From: Hymenobacter sp. BT188
GTDB taxonomy: Bacteria > Bacteroidota > Bacteroidia > Cytophagales > Hymenobacteraceae
NCBI RefSeq assembly: GCF_014333585.1
Contig: NZ_JACSCW010000003.1
Coordinates: forward strand, 744,001-808,000
Direction: 5' to 3'
DNA length: 64,000 bases
Shown: in pieces, positions 1 through 9,422 of the stretch
Layout: every line of letters begins with the position of its first letter
Position numbering within the stretch: the stretch's first letter is position 1
Notes under the pieces: model-generated
What the model saw: only the letters and a program-made list of their open reading frames with translations
Databases searched by the model: none
Told to the model about the DNA's origin: nothing
Position numbers and translations under genes: made by a program

Positions 1-70
1 GGCGTAGTAGCTATCCCAAGGTATTTTCAACTCTATATTTACCTGCTCGCCACTATAATAATCCAGCCCC

Positions 71-625
71 GTGTCTATGCTAACTTTACGTGATGCGCCC
101 GCGCCGCTGGTGCCCTCGCTCGAAACGCCGGACTTACTGCTGCGCGGCCCGCAGCCCGACGATCTGCCAGCGGCCGCAGCCCTACACCAGCAACCCGACT
201 TCTACCGCTTTCTGGGCGGCAAGCCGCACACGGAGGAAGATGTGTGGCGGCGCATGCTGGGCCAGCTAGGACACTGGGCGATGTTTGGGTACGGGAGCTG
301 GACCATTGAGGAAAAAGCAACGGGCCAGTACGTCGGCTCGGTGGGTTTCTTTGATTTTCAGCGCGACCTGACGCCTTCGCTCAAAGGCACCCTGGAAGGC
401 GGCTGGGTTCTCGATCCGCGCCTGCACGGCCGGGGCTACGCCTCCCAAGCCGTGCAAGCCGCTCTGGATTGGATTGAGCCCCGCTTCTCCGCCGCCCGCC
501 TGACCTGTATTATCGACCCCGACAATGTTGCTTCCCTGAGCCTGGCCCGCAAATTCGGTTTTAAGGAGTTTGCTCGCACTATCTATCACGACGCGCCAAT
601 TGTGCTGCTGGAGCGGCAGCGGTAG
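71..625 (+). CDS. GNAT family N-acetyltransferase (RimJ/RimL type)
   Basis: A 184-residue protein with the layout of the ribosomal-protein/side-chain GNAT acetyltransferases that transfer acetyl from acetyl-CoA to an amine. The acetyl-CoA loop is seen as GRGYASQA near residue 122, followed by the usual NVASLSLARKFGFKE segment. The GTG at 71 is the longest start; the ATG at 77 is two codons later and equally likely. A TATATTTA element at 32-39, one base off the Bacteroidota -7 consensus, fits either start. The substrate cannot be told from sequence. It is convergent with the TlpA-like gene across a strong hairpin. Confidence 0.85.
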   Translation: MSMLTLRDAPAPLVPSLETPDLLLRGPQPDDLPAAAALHQQPDFYRFLGGKPHTEEDVWRRMLGQLGHWAMFGYGSWTIEEKATGQYVGSVGFFDFQRDLTPSLKGTLEGGWVLDPRLHGRGYASQAVQAALDWIEPRFSAARLTCIIDPDNVASLSLARKFGFKEFARTIYHDAPIVLLERQR

Positions 626-683
626 TCAGCTCAGGTAACAGCAGATTACTAGCTGGCATGTTCAGCGTGATAAGTTCTTTAAA

Positions 684-729
684 ACAGTAAGAAGCCCGTT
701 TCCAGACTAGGAAACGGGCTTCTTACTGT
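684..729. terminator. Bidirectional hairpin terminator
   Basis: Perfect 20-bp arms (684-703 and 710-729) with a 6-base loop sit between two convergent genes. The stem is GC-rich in its middle. Confidence 0.85.
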
Positions 730-745
730 TCAGGCACAGCCAATT

Positions 746-2038
746 CTACTCTTTGACCAGCTGATCGATAGTCTTGTTGAAATCGGCTACAAACTCATCG
801 TAATACTTGCCGGTGCCGGGGCCGGAAAAGCCAGTGTGAATCTTCCGCACGTCGCCTTTTTTGTCCAGAATGATGGTAGTGGGGAAGGCCAGCACTTTAT
901 TGATTTGGGGCAGCGCTTTGCCAGCCGCGTCTTTGTCGGCGATGCCGGCCACGGCCAGGTCGTAGCCTACGTCGAGGCGTTCCTTCATTTTGATGAGGCG
1001 TTGGGCGGCTTTTTTCTGGTCGGGGCTGCGCTCGAAGCCAAGGCCGATTACTTCCACGCCGCGGCTTTTGTTTTTCTCGTACCAAGGAGCCAGGAAGTTG
1101 GTTTCGTCCATGCAGTTGGGGCACCATGAGCCGAGCAGCTGCACCACTACCACTTTGCCTTTGTACTTAGGGTCGGAAGGGGAGATGGAGCCGCCTTCGT
1201 AGATGTTGGGGAATTTAAAGTCGAGCTTTTTCTCGCCGGGCTTCAAGAACGTGAGCGAGTTGGCGTCAGGGAGTTTGGCGTTCGCGTCGAGCTTGGCCGT
1301 CCAGGTTTCGTGGCCGCTTTTGCCGCTGTAGAAATCGCCGTTGATGATAGTGTTCGTGTCGCTGTTGCGCGTGGCCGTAAACAAGTAGCCGTGGTTGCCA
1401 TCGAATGTGGAAAGCTGGAGCTTATTGCCGTCAACTTGCCCATCTAAGTAGCGATAATCGCCGGTAGTTGTCAGGAAAGTGCCTTTTACGTCGTTGCCAT
1501 TTTGCTTGAACACGCCCACGGCAGGATACGTCTGGCCCTCATCATCTTTAAACGTCACGCTCCAGGTACCATCGAATGACTGTGGCTGGCCCGACGCGGC
1601 AGGGAATAATTTTTGCCTCCCAAGCGTGGCCGTGAACGGCACGCGATACGGCTCCGGCGCGTCGTACTTCACCCAGGCGCCTTTCAGCTTGCCTTCTCCA
1701 TCGGCCCGCACGACTAAGGCCGCATCAAATACGCCCAGGGTTATGGTAGTCGAGTCGCCGGCCGTGGTGATTTCGTCGAGCTTCAGGCGCTCCTCGCCGT
1801 TGCGCAGATACACCACAGATTTGCCCCCCACGGCTTCTACGTCAAACAAAAACGGGATTTCCTGGCCCTGCGTGGAGAGCACCGCGCGCCACGTGCCGGG
1901 CTTGAGGGCGGAAGCAGCGCCGGATTCGTTTTGCACAGCAGCGGTTTTTTCAGACGAGGAATTGGATTGGCAAGCCCCCAGGCTCAACAGCAAGGCAGTA
2001 GCTAAAGCTGGGGGGCAAATTTTGAAGCGCAGCGACAT
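746..2038 (-). CDS. TlpA/ResA-like thiol-disulfide lipoprotein
   Basis: About 430 residues from the ATG at 2038. This start is preferred because it places a lipoprotein signal (LLLSLGAC, lipobox Cys about 23) at the N-terminus; an upstream Met at 2065 adds nine residues ahead of it. The middle region is a beta-rich domain of about 230 residues, and the last 150 residues are a thioredoxin fold with the redox motif WCPNCMDE and a cis-Pro region (AFPTTIILD). In this family such proteins reduce or shuffle disulfides at the periplasmic face. A -7 element (TATCTTTG) lies at 2114-2121. The partner is unknown. Confidence 0.85.
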   Translation of the reverse strand: MSLRFKICPPALATALLLSLGACQSNSSSEKTAAVQNESGAASALKPGTWRAVLSTQGQEIPFLFDVEAVGGKSVVYLRNGEERLKLDEITTAGDSTTITLGVFDAALVVRADGEGKLKGAWVKYDAPEPYRVPFTATLGRQKLFPAASGQPQSFDGTWSVTFKDDEGQTYPAVGVFKQNGNDVKGTFLTTTGDYRYLDGQVDGNKLQLSTFDGNHGYLFTATRNSDTNTIINGDFYSGKSGHETWTAKLDANAKLPDANSLTFLKPGEKKLDFKFPNIYEGGSISPSDPKYKGKVVVVQLLGSWCPNCMDETNFLAPWYEKNKSRGVEVIGLGFERSPDQKKAAQRLIKMKERLDVGYDLAVAGIADKDAAGKALPQINKVLAFPTTIILDKKGDVRKIHTGFSGPGTGKYYDEFVADFNKTIDQLVKE

Positions 2039-2113
2039 AAAGAGGAGGAAATACGAAGGAAACACAGACTGAAACTGTGGGGGGCAATTTTAGGTTTTAG
2101 CAAGATAGGTTCG

Positions 2114-2121
2114 CAAAGATA
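2114..2121 (-). promoter_or_regulatory. -7 promoter element (TATCTTTG) for the TlpA-like gene
   Basis: An exact match to the Bacteroidota TAnnTTTG element, placed about 75 bases before the ATG at 2038. It is divergent from a matching element for aconitase. Confidence 0.6.
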
Positions 2122-2149
2122 AAATGTATGCACCGCAACGTCGGCCGCC

Positions 2150-2157
2150 TATATTTG
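2150..2157 (+). promoter_or_regulatory. -7 promoter element (TATATTTG) for aconitase
   Basis: An exact TAnnTTTG match about 50 bases before the aconitase ATG. No convincing -33 TTTG was found at the usual 19-21 base distance. Confidence 0.6.
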
Positions 2158-2206
2158 CGTACTGCTTCTAAGAAGCCTACCACTTTACCCTTTTTCCCTC
2201 CCGACT

Positions 2207-4501
2207 ATGGCGTTTGACTTAGAAATGATTCAGGCCGTGTACGCTGGCATGGGCGAGCGCATCGAAGCCGCCCGCACTGCCGTTGGCCGTCCGCTTACTC
2301 TGACCGAGAAAATCCTGTACGCTCACCTCTATGGTGGCAAAGTGCAGCAAGCCTACGAGCGTGGCGTTTCCTACGTCGATTTCGCCCCCGACCGCGTGGC
2401 TATGCAAGATGCCACCGCCCAAATGGCCTTGCTCCAGTTTATGCAGGCCGGTAAAGACAAAACCGCTGTGCCCAGCACTGTGCACTGCGACCACCTCATT
2501 CAGGCCCGCGTAGGCGCCGATGCCGATTTGGCTCAGGCCAACGAGGAAAACCGTGAGGTGTATGACTTCCTTGCTTCTGTTTCCAATAAATACGGTATCG
2601 GCTTCTGGAAGCCCGGTGCCGGTATTATTCACCAGGTAGTACTCGAAAACTACGCCTTCCCCGGCGGTATGATGATCGGGACGGACTCGCACACGCCGAA
2701 TGCTGGCGGTCTGGGAATGATTGCCATTGGCGTTGGCGGTGCCGATGCCGTGGACGTAATGGCCGGCATGGCTTGGGAGTTGAAGTTCCCGAAAGTGATT
2801 GGCGTGAAGCTGACAGGCAAGCTCAGCGGCTGGACTTCGGCCAAAGACGTAATTTTGCGCGTAGCCGGCATCCTAACCGTTAAAGGCGGTACGGGTGCTA
2901 TTGTCGAGTATTTCGGGGAAGGCGCCAACAGCCTCTCAGCTACCGGCAAAGGCACCATTTGCAATATGGGAGCCGAAATCGGCGCTACCACTTCGGTGTT
3001 TAGCTACGATGAGAAGATGGCGGATTATCTGCGCGGCACCAGCCGGGCCGAAATCGCGGACCTCGCCAACGGCGTGGCCCAGCACCTGCGCGCCGACGAC
3101 GAGGTGTATGCCAACCCTGAGAACTTCTACGATCAGCTGATCGAAATTGACTTGAACACGCTGGAGCCCTATGTGAACGGTCCGTTCACGCCGGACGCCG
3201 CTTGGCCCATTTCGCAGTTTGCTGCTGCTGTTCGCGAGAACGGCTGGCCTGCAAAGCTGGAAGTAGGCTTGATCGGTTCGTGCACCAACTCATCGTACGA
3301 AGATATTACCCGCGCTGCCTCCATCGCTGGCCAAGCAGTGCAGAAGGGTTTGACCGTGAATGCCGAGTTCACTGTAACCCCCGGCTCAGAGCTAGTACGC
3401 TATACGGTGGAGCGCGACGGTTTGCTGGATACCTTCGCCCAAATGGGTGGCGTGGTACTGGCTAATGCTTGCGGTCCGTGCATTGGCCAATGGGCACGTC
3501 ACTCCGACGACCCAAAGCGTAAAAACTCCATCATTACGAGCTTCAACCGCAACTTCGCCAAGCGCAACGACGGCAACCCCAACACCCACGCGTTTGTGGC
3601 CTCGCCCGAAATCGTGACGGCCTTCGCCATTGCCGGTGACCTTACGTTCAACCCACTCACCGACACGCTGGCTACCAAAGATGGCCAGCAGGTGAAGCTG
3701 GATGAGCCAACTGGTGTAGAAATGCCCCCCCAGGGCTACGACGTTGAAGATGCTGGCTACCAGGCTCCCGCCGAGAATGGCTTAGGTGTACAGGTAATCG
3801 TTGATCCGGAGTCGGACCGCTTGGAGTTGCTGGAGCCCTTCAAGCCATGGGAAGGCACCGATCTGAAAGGGTTGCGTCTGCTCATCAAAGCTCAGGGCAA
3901 GTGCACCACCGACCACATTTCCATGGCTGGCCCGTGGCTGAAGTATCGTGGTCACCTGGACAATATCTCCAACAACATGCTCATCGGGGCTACCAACGCT
4001 TTCAACGGCGAGGCCAATTCTGTAAGAGATCAGGTAACCCAGGGCAACCCGTATAACACGGTGCCACAGGTAGCTCGTACCTATAAGTCGATGGGTATTG
4101 GCTCGGTGGTCGTGGGTGATGAGAACTACGGTGAAGGCTCTTCGCGTGAGCACGCTGCCATGGAACCCCGTCACTTAGGCGTTCGAGCAGTTATCGTGAA
4201 ATCGTTTGCTCGTATTCACGAAACCAACTTGAAGAAGCAGGGTATGCTAGCACTCACCTTCGCTAACAAGGCCGACTACGATCTGATCGAAGAAAACGAC
4301 GTTATCGACATCATCGGCCTCACCACATTTGCGCCCGGTAGCCAGATTCAGGCTCGTCTGCATCACGCCGATGGCGACACGGACCTTATCAACCTCAACC
4401 ATACCTACAATCAAGGTCAGATTGAGTGGTTCAAGGCTGGCTCGGCACTGAACCTGATTCGCTTGAAAGAATCGGGTGCTGCTGAACTGTCGCAGAAGTA
4501 G
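2207..4501 (+). CDS. acn: Aconitate hydratase (mitochondrial-type)
   Basis: A 764-residue aconitase that interconverts citrate and isocitrate in the TCA cycle, acting in the cytoplasm. The three cluster-ligating cysteines are visible in [11 protein letters not shown] (about residue 358) and [11 protein letters not shown] (about 421-424). The C-terminal swivel domain contains [17 protein letters not shown]. The length fits the roughly 755-residue mitochondrial-type form usual in Bacteroidota, not the 890-residue AcnA. Codon use is biased (GCT, CGT, AAG) as expected for high expression. It is monocistronic, with its own promoter element and a strong terminator. Confidence 0.97.
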   Translation: MAFDLEMIQAVYAGMGERIEAARTAVGRPLTLTEKILYAHLYGGKVQQAYERGVSYVDFAPDRVAMQDATAQMALLQFMQAGKDKTAVPSTVHCDHLIQARVGADADLAQANEENREVYDFLASVSNKYGIGFWKPGAGIIHQVVLENYAFPGGMMIGTDSHTPNAGGLGMIAIGVGGADAVDVMAGMAWELKFPKVIGVKLTGKLSGWTSAKDVILRVAGILTVKGGTGAIVEYFGEGANSLSATGKGTICNMGAEIGATTSVFSYDEKMADYLRGTSRAEIADLANGVAQHLRADDEVYANPENFYDQLIEIDLNTLEPYVNGPFTPDAAWPISQFAAAVRENGWPAKLEVGLIGSCTNSSYEDITRAASIAGQAVQKGLTVNAEFTVTPGSELVRYTVERDGLLDTFAQMGGVVLANACGPCIGQWARHSDDPKRKNSIITSFNRNFAKRNDGNPNTHAFVASPEIVTAFAIAGDLTFNPLTDTLATKDGQQVKLDEPTGVEMPPQGYDVEDAGYQAPAENGLGVQVIVDPESDRLELLEPFKPWEGTDLKGLRLLIKAQGKCTTDHISMAGPWLKYRGHLDNISNNMLIGATNAFNGEANSVRDQVTQGNPYNTVPQVARTYKSMGIGSVVVGDENYGEGSSREHAAMEPRHLGVRAVIVKSFARIHETNLKKQGMLALTFANKADYDLIEENDVIDIIGLTTFAPGSQIQARLHHADGDTDLINLNHTYNQGQIEWFKAGSALNLIRLKESGAAELSQK

Positions 4502-4517
4502 ATTTTACGTTTAAGTT

Positions 4518-4557
4518 AAAAAAGGCCGCCTTTCCATTTGGAGAGGCGGCCTTTTTT
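4518..4557 (+). terminator. Intrinsic terminator after aconitase
   Basis: An A-run, a GC-rich stem (AGGCCGCCT paired with AGGCGGCCT) and a T-run lie 17 bases after the stop codon. Confidence 0.85.
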
Positions 4558-4622
4558 GTGTCCTACAATGAGGCTCTGCTTATGATTAGGAGGATGCAGA
4601 AATTGCAAAGTTGTAGCCCGAG

Positions 4623-5033
4623 CTAAGTAGCGACTACTGGCTTCAAACGAGTCTCCCGTGGCTTCTGCACCAGATAGTAATACAGCAAAACCAATAGGCC
4701 TAACAGAAAAGGAATAAGCGCCAGGTGTTTGCCGGTAACGTTGCCCCACACCCGAACGGCTTCGAAGTTGAAAAACTCACTTATCATCCAATAGGAATTG
4801 GCGCTAATCCAGAACACAATAGCGAGGTTGTGAGCCAGCTCAGCCTTGATTGTGCGGGTGCGCCAGGTAATAATCAGGGCGATGCTCAGTGTTGGTACAA
4901 TCATGCTGAGCGCCAATGGCTTCCAGATGATGCACCAGCCAATATCCTTGAGCAGCCAGAAAAGAATGTGCATGTTTTCCATGCGGCGGTAGGGAGCCGG
5001 AATGCTATAAACCTGATCGTTGGGTTGTTCCAT
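4623..5033 (-). CDS. Small four-helix membrane protein, unknown function
   Basis: A 136-residue protein with about four hydrophobic segments (near residues 22-34, 38-56, 70-86 and 103-122) and a basic C-terminal tail. No catalytic motif is seen and I do not recognise the family. The ATG at 5033 is supported by an exact -7 element (TATATTTG) at 5050-5057, which leaves a leader of only about 12 bases. Confidence 0.75.
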   Translation of the reverse strand: MEQPNDQVYSIPAPYRRMENMHILFWLLKDIGWCIIWKPLALSMIVPTLSIALIITWRTRTIKAELAHNLAIVFWISANSYWMISEFFNFEAVRVWGNVTGKHLALIPFLLGLLVLLYYYLVQKPRETRLKPVVAT

Positions 5034-5049
5034 GAGGGGAAATTATTCC

Positions 5050-5057
5050 CAAATATA
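5050..5057 (-). promoter_or_regulatory. -7 promoter element (TATATTTG)
   Basis: An exact TAnnTTTG match on the minus strand, 16 bases before the ATG of the small membrane protein. Confidence 0.6.
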
Positions 5058-5205
5058 TTCTCAGAATGAATGCCGAAAACGCTGGCTGCAAAATGGTGTG
5101 CAAGCGAAGACGGTCTTCTGAACAAAGCAAGTTTGGTATTTAGGGATAAAAGCCCCCCAGTAAATAAACTGAGTCCGATCTGACCATCAAGTAGCACGCG
5201 AGTAC

Positions 5206-5243
5206 AAACAAAAACGGCTGCCCCCGAGACACGGAAACAGCCG
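5206..5243 (-). terminator. Terminator of the small hypothetical gene
   Basis: Read on the minus strand, a 6-bp stem (CGGCTG/CAGCCG, arms 5238-5243 and 5215-5220) is followed by TTTTTGTTTG. It lies 35 bases past the stop codon at 5279. Confidence 0.6.
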
Positions 5244-5278
5244 AAAGGCTAAGGTGAGTTAACGAAAATGTTGACTGA

Positions 5279-5527
5279 TTAATTAAGCCACACCTGCGCC
5301 ACCATTTCGAAGCGGTGGGGGGCAAATGCACCATAAGGACGCTCGGCGTAGAAGCCTAAAACATGGACCTGCGGCTGCTTAGTACGGGCGTTTGGAAGCA
5401 CACGTACCGGATACACTTGCTGGGCCATGGGCCAGTCGCCGATGTAGTCGGCGGGGCGGCGGCTGTCATCTACGCACCGTGCGTATTGCTGAACAGGAAG
5501 CGGAGTAGGGAGCTTTACTTTCGACAT
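5279..5527 (-). CDS. Small hypothetical protein (82 aa)
   Basis: The ATG at 5527 gives MSKVKLPTPLPVQQYARCVD and onwards. A longer reading from 5572 would cross the promoter element and is not favoured. The protein is soluble-looking, with no recognised motif. A perfect -7 element (TATCTTTG) lies at 5531-5538, only three bases before the ATG, so the transcript may be leaderless. The gene is divergent from the umuD-like gene across an AT-rich stretch of about 235 bases, and the two may share regulatory DNA. Function unknown. Confidence 0.6.
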   Translation of the reverse strand: MSKVKLPTPLPVQQYARCVDDSRRPADYIGDWPMAQQVYPVRVLPNARTKQPQVHVLGFYAERPYGAFAPHRFEMVAQVWLN

Positions 5528-5530
5528 ATA

Positions 5531-5538
5531 CAAAGATA
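5531..5538 (-). promoter_or_regulatory. -7 promoter element abutting a start codon
   Basis: An exact TATCTTTG ends three bases before the ATG at 5527, which would put the transcription start at or next to the start codon. Confidence 0.5.
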
Positions 5539-5630
5539 CTGATTTTCTTGATAAGCTAAAAATATTAGTCAATTTTGATACCTATTATCAGTACATATAT
5601 AGATTCTAAATATATCTCAGAGTTTAATTT

Positions 5631-5654
5631 AGGCTTATCTAAATATATAAGCCT
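5631..5654. repeat. Inverted repeat in the umuD upstream region
   Basis: Arms AGGCTTAT (5631-5638) and ATAAGCCT (5647-5654) flank an 8-base loop in very AT-rich DNA. Possible operator or small RNA hairpin; the role is not known. Confidence 0.4.
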
Positions 5655-5702
5655 TATGCTAATCAAATTGTTTAATCAAGGTTTTAAACAAGATAGACGT
5701 AA

Positions 5703-5729
5703 CTATTTACTAATTTATTTAGTAAATAG
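5703..5729. promoter_or_regulatory. Operator-like inverted repeat before umuD
   Basis: A perfect inverted repeat with 11-bp arms (CTATTTACTAA and TTAGTAAATAG) and a 5-base spacer ends 33 bases before the umuD-like ATG. Its symmetry and position suggest a repressor site, perhaps for LexA or a LexA-like protein. This is inference, since the SOS box of this organism is unknown to me. Confidence 0.45.
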
Positions 5730-5762
5730 CAGCCCGGGCAGGTACAAGCCGCCCCCTAGCTG

Positions 5763-6236
5763 ATGAGTGCTGTTCTGATCTATGATTTTCCGCTGGAGAG
5801 CCTGAATCTCGAGTTGCCATTTTATGCCTGTCCGGTGCCGGCTGGCTTTCCCGCGCCCGCCGATGACCATCAGGAAGCGGCCCTCGATTTGTCCCGCCAT
5901 CTGTTTACCAACCCCGCTTCCACCTTCCTGGCCCGCGTCACGGGCGACTCTATGGTGGGGGCTGGTATCTATCCGGGCGACCTGATTGCTGTCGACCGTG
6001 CTATCTCGCCCACCGATGGGCATATTGTGGTGGCGGTAGTCGACGGTGAGCATACGCTGAAGCGTCTGCGCCTGCGCGACGACCGTATCTGGCTCGAAGC
6101 CGAAAATGAGGACTATGCAGCATTGGAGCTGCTGGCCGGGGCGCGCCTGGATGTGTGGGGCGTCGTGACGCACGTCATCCATGCATTGGTGAACAAGAAG
6201 TCAGCTCTGGTTAGGTCACTGCCACCGCGCTTGTAG
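5763..6236 (+). CDS. umuD: UmuD-like S24 autopeptidase (orphan, no umuC beside it)
   Basis: A 157-residue protein of LexA/UmuD peptidase type. The self-cleavage site appears as PVPAGFPAPADD (about residues 20-31), the catalytic Ser in VTGDSMVGAGI (about 62) and the catalytic Lys in GEHTLKRLRL (about 99). In this family RecA-stimulated self-cleavage converts UmuD to UmuD', the accessory subunit of translesion polymerase V with UmuC. No umuC follows: the next gene is on the other strand after a terminator. Regulation by DNA damage is likely but unproven; two inverted repeats lie in the AT-rich upstream region. Confidence 0.88.
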   Translation: MSAVLIYDFPLESLNLELPFYACPVPAGFPAPADDHQEAALDLSRHLFTNPASTFLARVTGDSMVGAGIYPGDLIAVDRAISPTDGHIVVAVVDGEHTLKRLRLRDDRIWLEAENEDYAALELLAGARLDVWGVVTHVIHALVNKKSALVRSLPPRL

Positions 6237-6331
6237 TAGGTAGTTGGATGACGTCTTGTTGCGAGCTTAAATACCGTAAGGAGACTATTAAATGAACCCT
6301 ACACAACTCCTGCCTCACGTTATAGCACATA

Positions 6332-6358
6332 AAAACGCCCGGTTGTGCCGGGCGTTTT
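6332..6358. terminator. Bidirectional terminator
   Basis: Perfect 11-bp arms (AAAACGCCCGG and CCGGGCGTTTT) with a 5-base loop lie between the convergent umuD and subtilase genes. Confidence 0.85.
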
Positions 6359-6423
6359 ATCGATGGATAGTATAAGGAACCAAACGTGATTTGAGGCTAA
6401 TTATATTGCCTGTGCGGCAAAGC

Positions 6424-9273
6424 TTAGCGCCGCACTATTACTCGTCGCTGCAAATTGCCCCCCAGGCCACTGATTTGAACCACGTAAAAGCCGTTGGGCA
6501 GATCAGCCATATTCAGGTCTGTCACAGATTGGGTGGGAGATAGAGTTTGGTGCATAAGCTCCTGGCCGAGCGCATTGTGCACGGTCAGCTTATTGGCCCC
6601 AAAATCAGCAGGCATTTCCAAGCGCACCTTGCCGCTGGTCGGGTTTGGGTAGAGCTGCCACGCCGTAGTGGCGGCCGCCGTGCGGGTAGGCAGCACCACC
6701 ATCCGATATCGGCTCTGGGCAGCCGCAGCGGCTGCTTGTATATCCCGCAAAGAATTGCCCCCCAGCAACGCAAACGTGACCTTAATGGAATCGCCGGGAG
6801 CCAGGATACCTAAGCTGGCGCCCGCAACCTGCGATACGTCGCTGCCAGCTATGGCACCGGCCGTGCGCTTGGTGGTGCCGCTGCTGAGGGCGGCATATTT
6901 TTCGGCCGTGCTGAAGCCATTAGCCATCGTTACAGGCTCATTAGTTACCACCTCGTTGTCGATAGCGTAATAAGTTGGCGTGCCACCCCCCAGATGCTTC
7001 ACGCCGGTATACTGGGAAGCGGGACCAGTGGCACGTACGTACCCGAAGCTACCCGCGGCATCCCACTCCGCCAGATTGTTGCTAATGGTTGGCGGCAGGT
7101 CCCAATCAAGGTAAAGGCCGGCGTGCAGCGATTTTAACGTATCTGGCGTTATGTTGGTAAGCTTATATTCGAGCATCACATAGTCGCGGTGCGGGGCATC
7201 AGTCCAAGCCGCAGTCCGTTGCCGAATGCGCACCCCCACTGATGAAGCGCCCAATTCGCCGGTCGAGGGCAAATTTTGAAAGTTGGCCTCCGCCTCCTGC
7301 GTAGCGCGCACCGACTGAGTGCGCATGGCTATCTGATTCAGGGATTGAAAGTCTTCATCGATCCGCCACCGGCCGCCACTGCTCTGGTCATTATGAATCC
7401 GGTCGGCAACGCGGGTAGGGGAGGTGCCCACTAATAGGCCGCCTTCTGCCAACAGCGATGGGCCTTCCTGATACGTTACGCCCGCGCCCACACTGGAATA
7501 CAGCGCATCGAAGGCCAGATTGCCGCGACTATTCATCGAGACATGCAGGTTGCCAGCATCGAGCACCATATAATCGGGATTGAGCACTACTTCTAATAAT
7601 TGTTCATCGGTGTAGCCATCGGTGCTGGTGAAATTGTACCGCAGCGTAGCGCGGGTGTTCGGTGGCACCGAGGCCGCCACCGTCAGCAAAAAAGGCGAAG
7701 TAGTATTGATAGCGCGGCCCAGCGTGACGAGTGAGCCTACCGAAAACGTTCCGCTTTGCACGCTCAAGTAAGGCGAAAGCGACGTGAGCGTGACCGTAAG
7801 CCCTGATATTGCCCGAAGCTGGTTTTGTAGCTCTGTGGTCAGGCGCACGGCTTCGCCGGGGCGGAAATACGTGCGCTGGGGGGCAAATCGGCTGGCCACA
7901 ACGCGCACTTGGCGCCGGTCGGTGAGGGCTACGGCGCGGTGCACATTCAGGCGGCCCGTGCCCAGCTTCCCACGAAAAGGCGCATTGGCCGCCAAACCAT
8001 AGATGTCATCCGTGGTCTGGCGCAGCTGCGCGGCCACCTGCACCGCCGAGTATTGCGGAAAGCGCGCCCGCACCAAGGCCGCCGCGCCCGCCACAATAGG
8101 GGCAGCAAACGAGGAGCCGCGCACGGCCGCGTAAGCGCTGTCGGTCACGTAGCGGGTGGTCAGAATGTCGCGGCCTGGGGCCGATAGGGTAACGTGGTTG
8201 CTGTAGGTCGCGTCCTGAGTGTCCTGGGCAGTAAGAGCGGCGACCGAGACTACATTCTCGTAGCTGGCCGGGTAATAGTCCAGCTCACGGCCGTCGTTGC
8301 CGGCCGCGGCCACAATCACGGCGTCGCGGTTGATGGCGGCGTAGTTAATCACGTCCTGTTCGTATTGCGACTGGCCCCCCACCGAGCCCCAGGATACGTT
8401 GATAACCCGGCAGCCGTGGTCGGCGGCATACACGATTGCCTCAAACCCACCGCCAAAAGGCCCCCCAGGTCGATTCGAGAATACTTTAATCGGCATCAGC
8501 TTGCTTTTAAAGCCTACCCCCGCAATTCCTCGCTTATTATCAACCCGCCCCGTGGCAGGCCCAGCCACCAGCAAACCATGGTCGCGGGTACCGCTGATCG
8601 ATGGGTTGTTGTCCTGATCGGCAAAGTCCCAGCCGCGAAAGTTGTCGATGTAGCCGTCGCCGTCGTTATCGATTCCATCAATAGGATCGGCATAATTGTA
8701 CTTTATCTGGCCTTTCATGTCCTCGTGCGAAAACACAATGCCCGTATCCAGCACCCCGATCACGACGCTGGTATCGCCCTGCGTCACATCCCAGGCACGA
8801 TAAGCCCGAATGTTTTTGAGGTAAAACTGACCATCGGTGCGCGTTGAATCGGCAAAGGGGTCGTTGGGTTGGCGCAGGAGGCCACGGTCGTTAAGCGGCT
8901 CGACGTATTCCAAAGTGCCCGTCTGAAGCAGGGCAAAGCGGGCTTTTTGAAGCGAAGCAGAAGGCGCAAACCAGACCTGATATACGCCTCGCAGCTCCAC
9001 AGAACCAGGTTGGTAAGCAGTAGGCGGAACTGCCCGCGGAAACTTTTGCTCAACCCGTGTAGCTCCTAGCGCACGCAAGGCCGCCGCGAGCTGGGGGGCA
9101 ATTTCGGGCGGCTGGGCGCCGGTAACGTTGGCCGATTTAAGTTTGAAAACCAGGGTGCCCGGCTGGGTAGCCGGCTCCCGTGTCTGGGCTCCGCCTGTTT
9201 GCGCGTTAGCCGTCAGCGTTAGCCCCAGGCTGGTATTTAGTAAAAAGATAAAAGCAAGTAATCGTGGCTTCAT
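6424..9273 (-). CDS. Secreted S8 subtilisin-like protease with T9SS sorting domain
   Basis: From the ATG at 9273, 949 residues beginning with a clear signal peptide (ending near ANAQ-TG); an in-frame Met at 9360 lies upstream of it. The catalytic triad reads Asp176 (GVLDTGI), His232 (DHGLLVAGPATG, unlike the usual HGTHVAG) and Ser388 (GSSFAAPIVAG), with the oxyanion Asn in AAAGNDG (326). A Ca-binding-like DNDGDGYIDN lies near 202-211. The last 80 residues (YPNPTSGKVRLE to the end) are a type A T9SS C-terminal domain, so the enzyme should cross the outer membrane by type IX secretion. It probably acts as a general extracellular protease. Confidence 0.93.
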   Translation of the reverse strand: MKPRLLAFIFLLNTSLGLTLTANAQTGGAQTREPATQPGTLVFKLKSANVTGAQPPEIAPQLAAALRALGATRVEQKFPRAVPPTAYQPGSVELRGVYQVWFAPSASLQKARFALLQTGTLEYVEPLNDRGLLRQPNDPFADSTRTDGQFYLKNIRAYRAWDVTQGDTSVVIGVLDTGIVFSHEDMKGQIKYNYADPIDGIDNDGDGYIDNFRGWDFADQDNNPSISGTRDHGLLVAGPATGRVDNKRGIAGVGFKSKLMPIKVFSNRPGGPFGGGFEAIVYAADHGCRVINVSWGSVGGQSQYEQDVINYAAINRDAVIVAAAGNDGRELDYYPASYENVVSVAALTAQDTQDATYSNHVTLSAPGRDILTTRYVTDSAYAAVRGSSFAAPIVAGAAALVRARFPQYSAVQVAAQLRQTTDDIYGLAANAPFRGKLGTGRLNVHRAVALTDRRQVRVVASRFAPQRTYFRPGEAVRLTTELQNQLRAISGLTVTLTSLSPYLSVQSGTFSVGSLVTLGRAINTTSPFLLTVAASVPPNTRATLRYNFTSTDGYTDEQLLEVVLNPDYMVLDAGNLHVSMNSRGNLAFDALYSSVGAGVTYQEGPSLLAEGGLLVGTSPTRVADRIHNDQSSGGRWRIDEDFQSLNQIAMRTQSVRATQEAEANFQNLPSTGELGASSVGVRIRQRTAAWTDAPHRDYVMLEYKLTNITPDTLKSLHAGLYLDWDLPPTISNNLAEWDAAGSFGYVRATGPASQYTGVKHLGGGTPTYYAIDNEVVTNEPVTMANGFSTAEKYAALSSGTTKRTAGAIAGSDVSQVAGASLGILAPGDSIKVTFALLGGNSLRDIQAAAAAAQSRYRMVVLPTRTAAATTAWQLYPNPTSGKVRLEMPADFGANKLTVHNALGQELMHQTLSPTQSVTDLNMADLPNGFYVVQISGLGGNLQRRVIVRR

Positions 9274-9422
9274 ACGCGGGATGCAATAGGGGCTGTTCGG
9301 GGCGGATTCTGTAAATTTAGGCTCTGTAAAGTGAAAACACTTTTCATGCCGTGGTTTCACTTTTCAAGGAAACACGGCACCCAGCACCCATCTACAAGCT
9401 ACGTTACTTTTTTGACCCCACA

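Noticed and set aside
5575..5763. 62-codon ORF upstream of umuD
   Set aside because: Low-complexity AT-rich translation that overlaps two inverted repeats; better explained as regulatory DNA.
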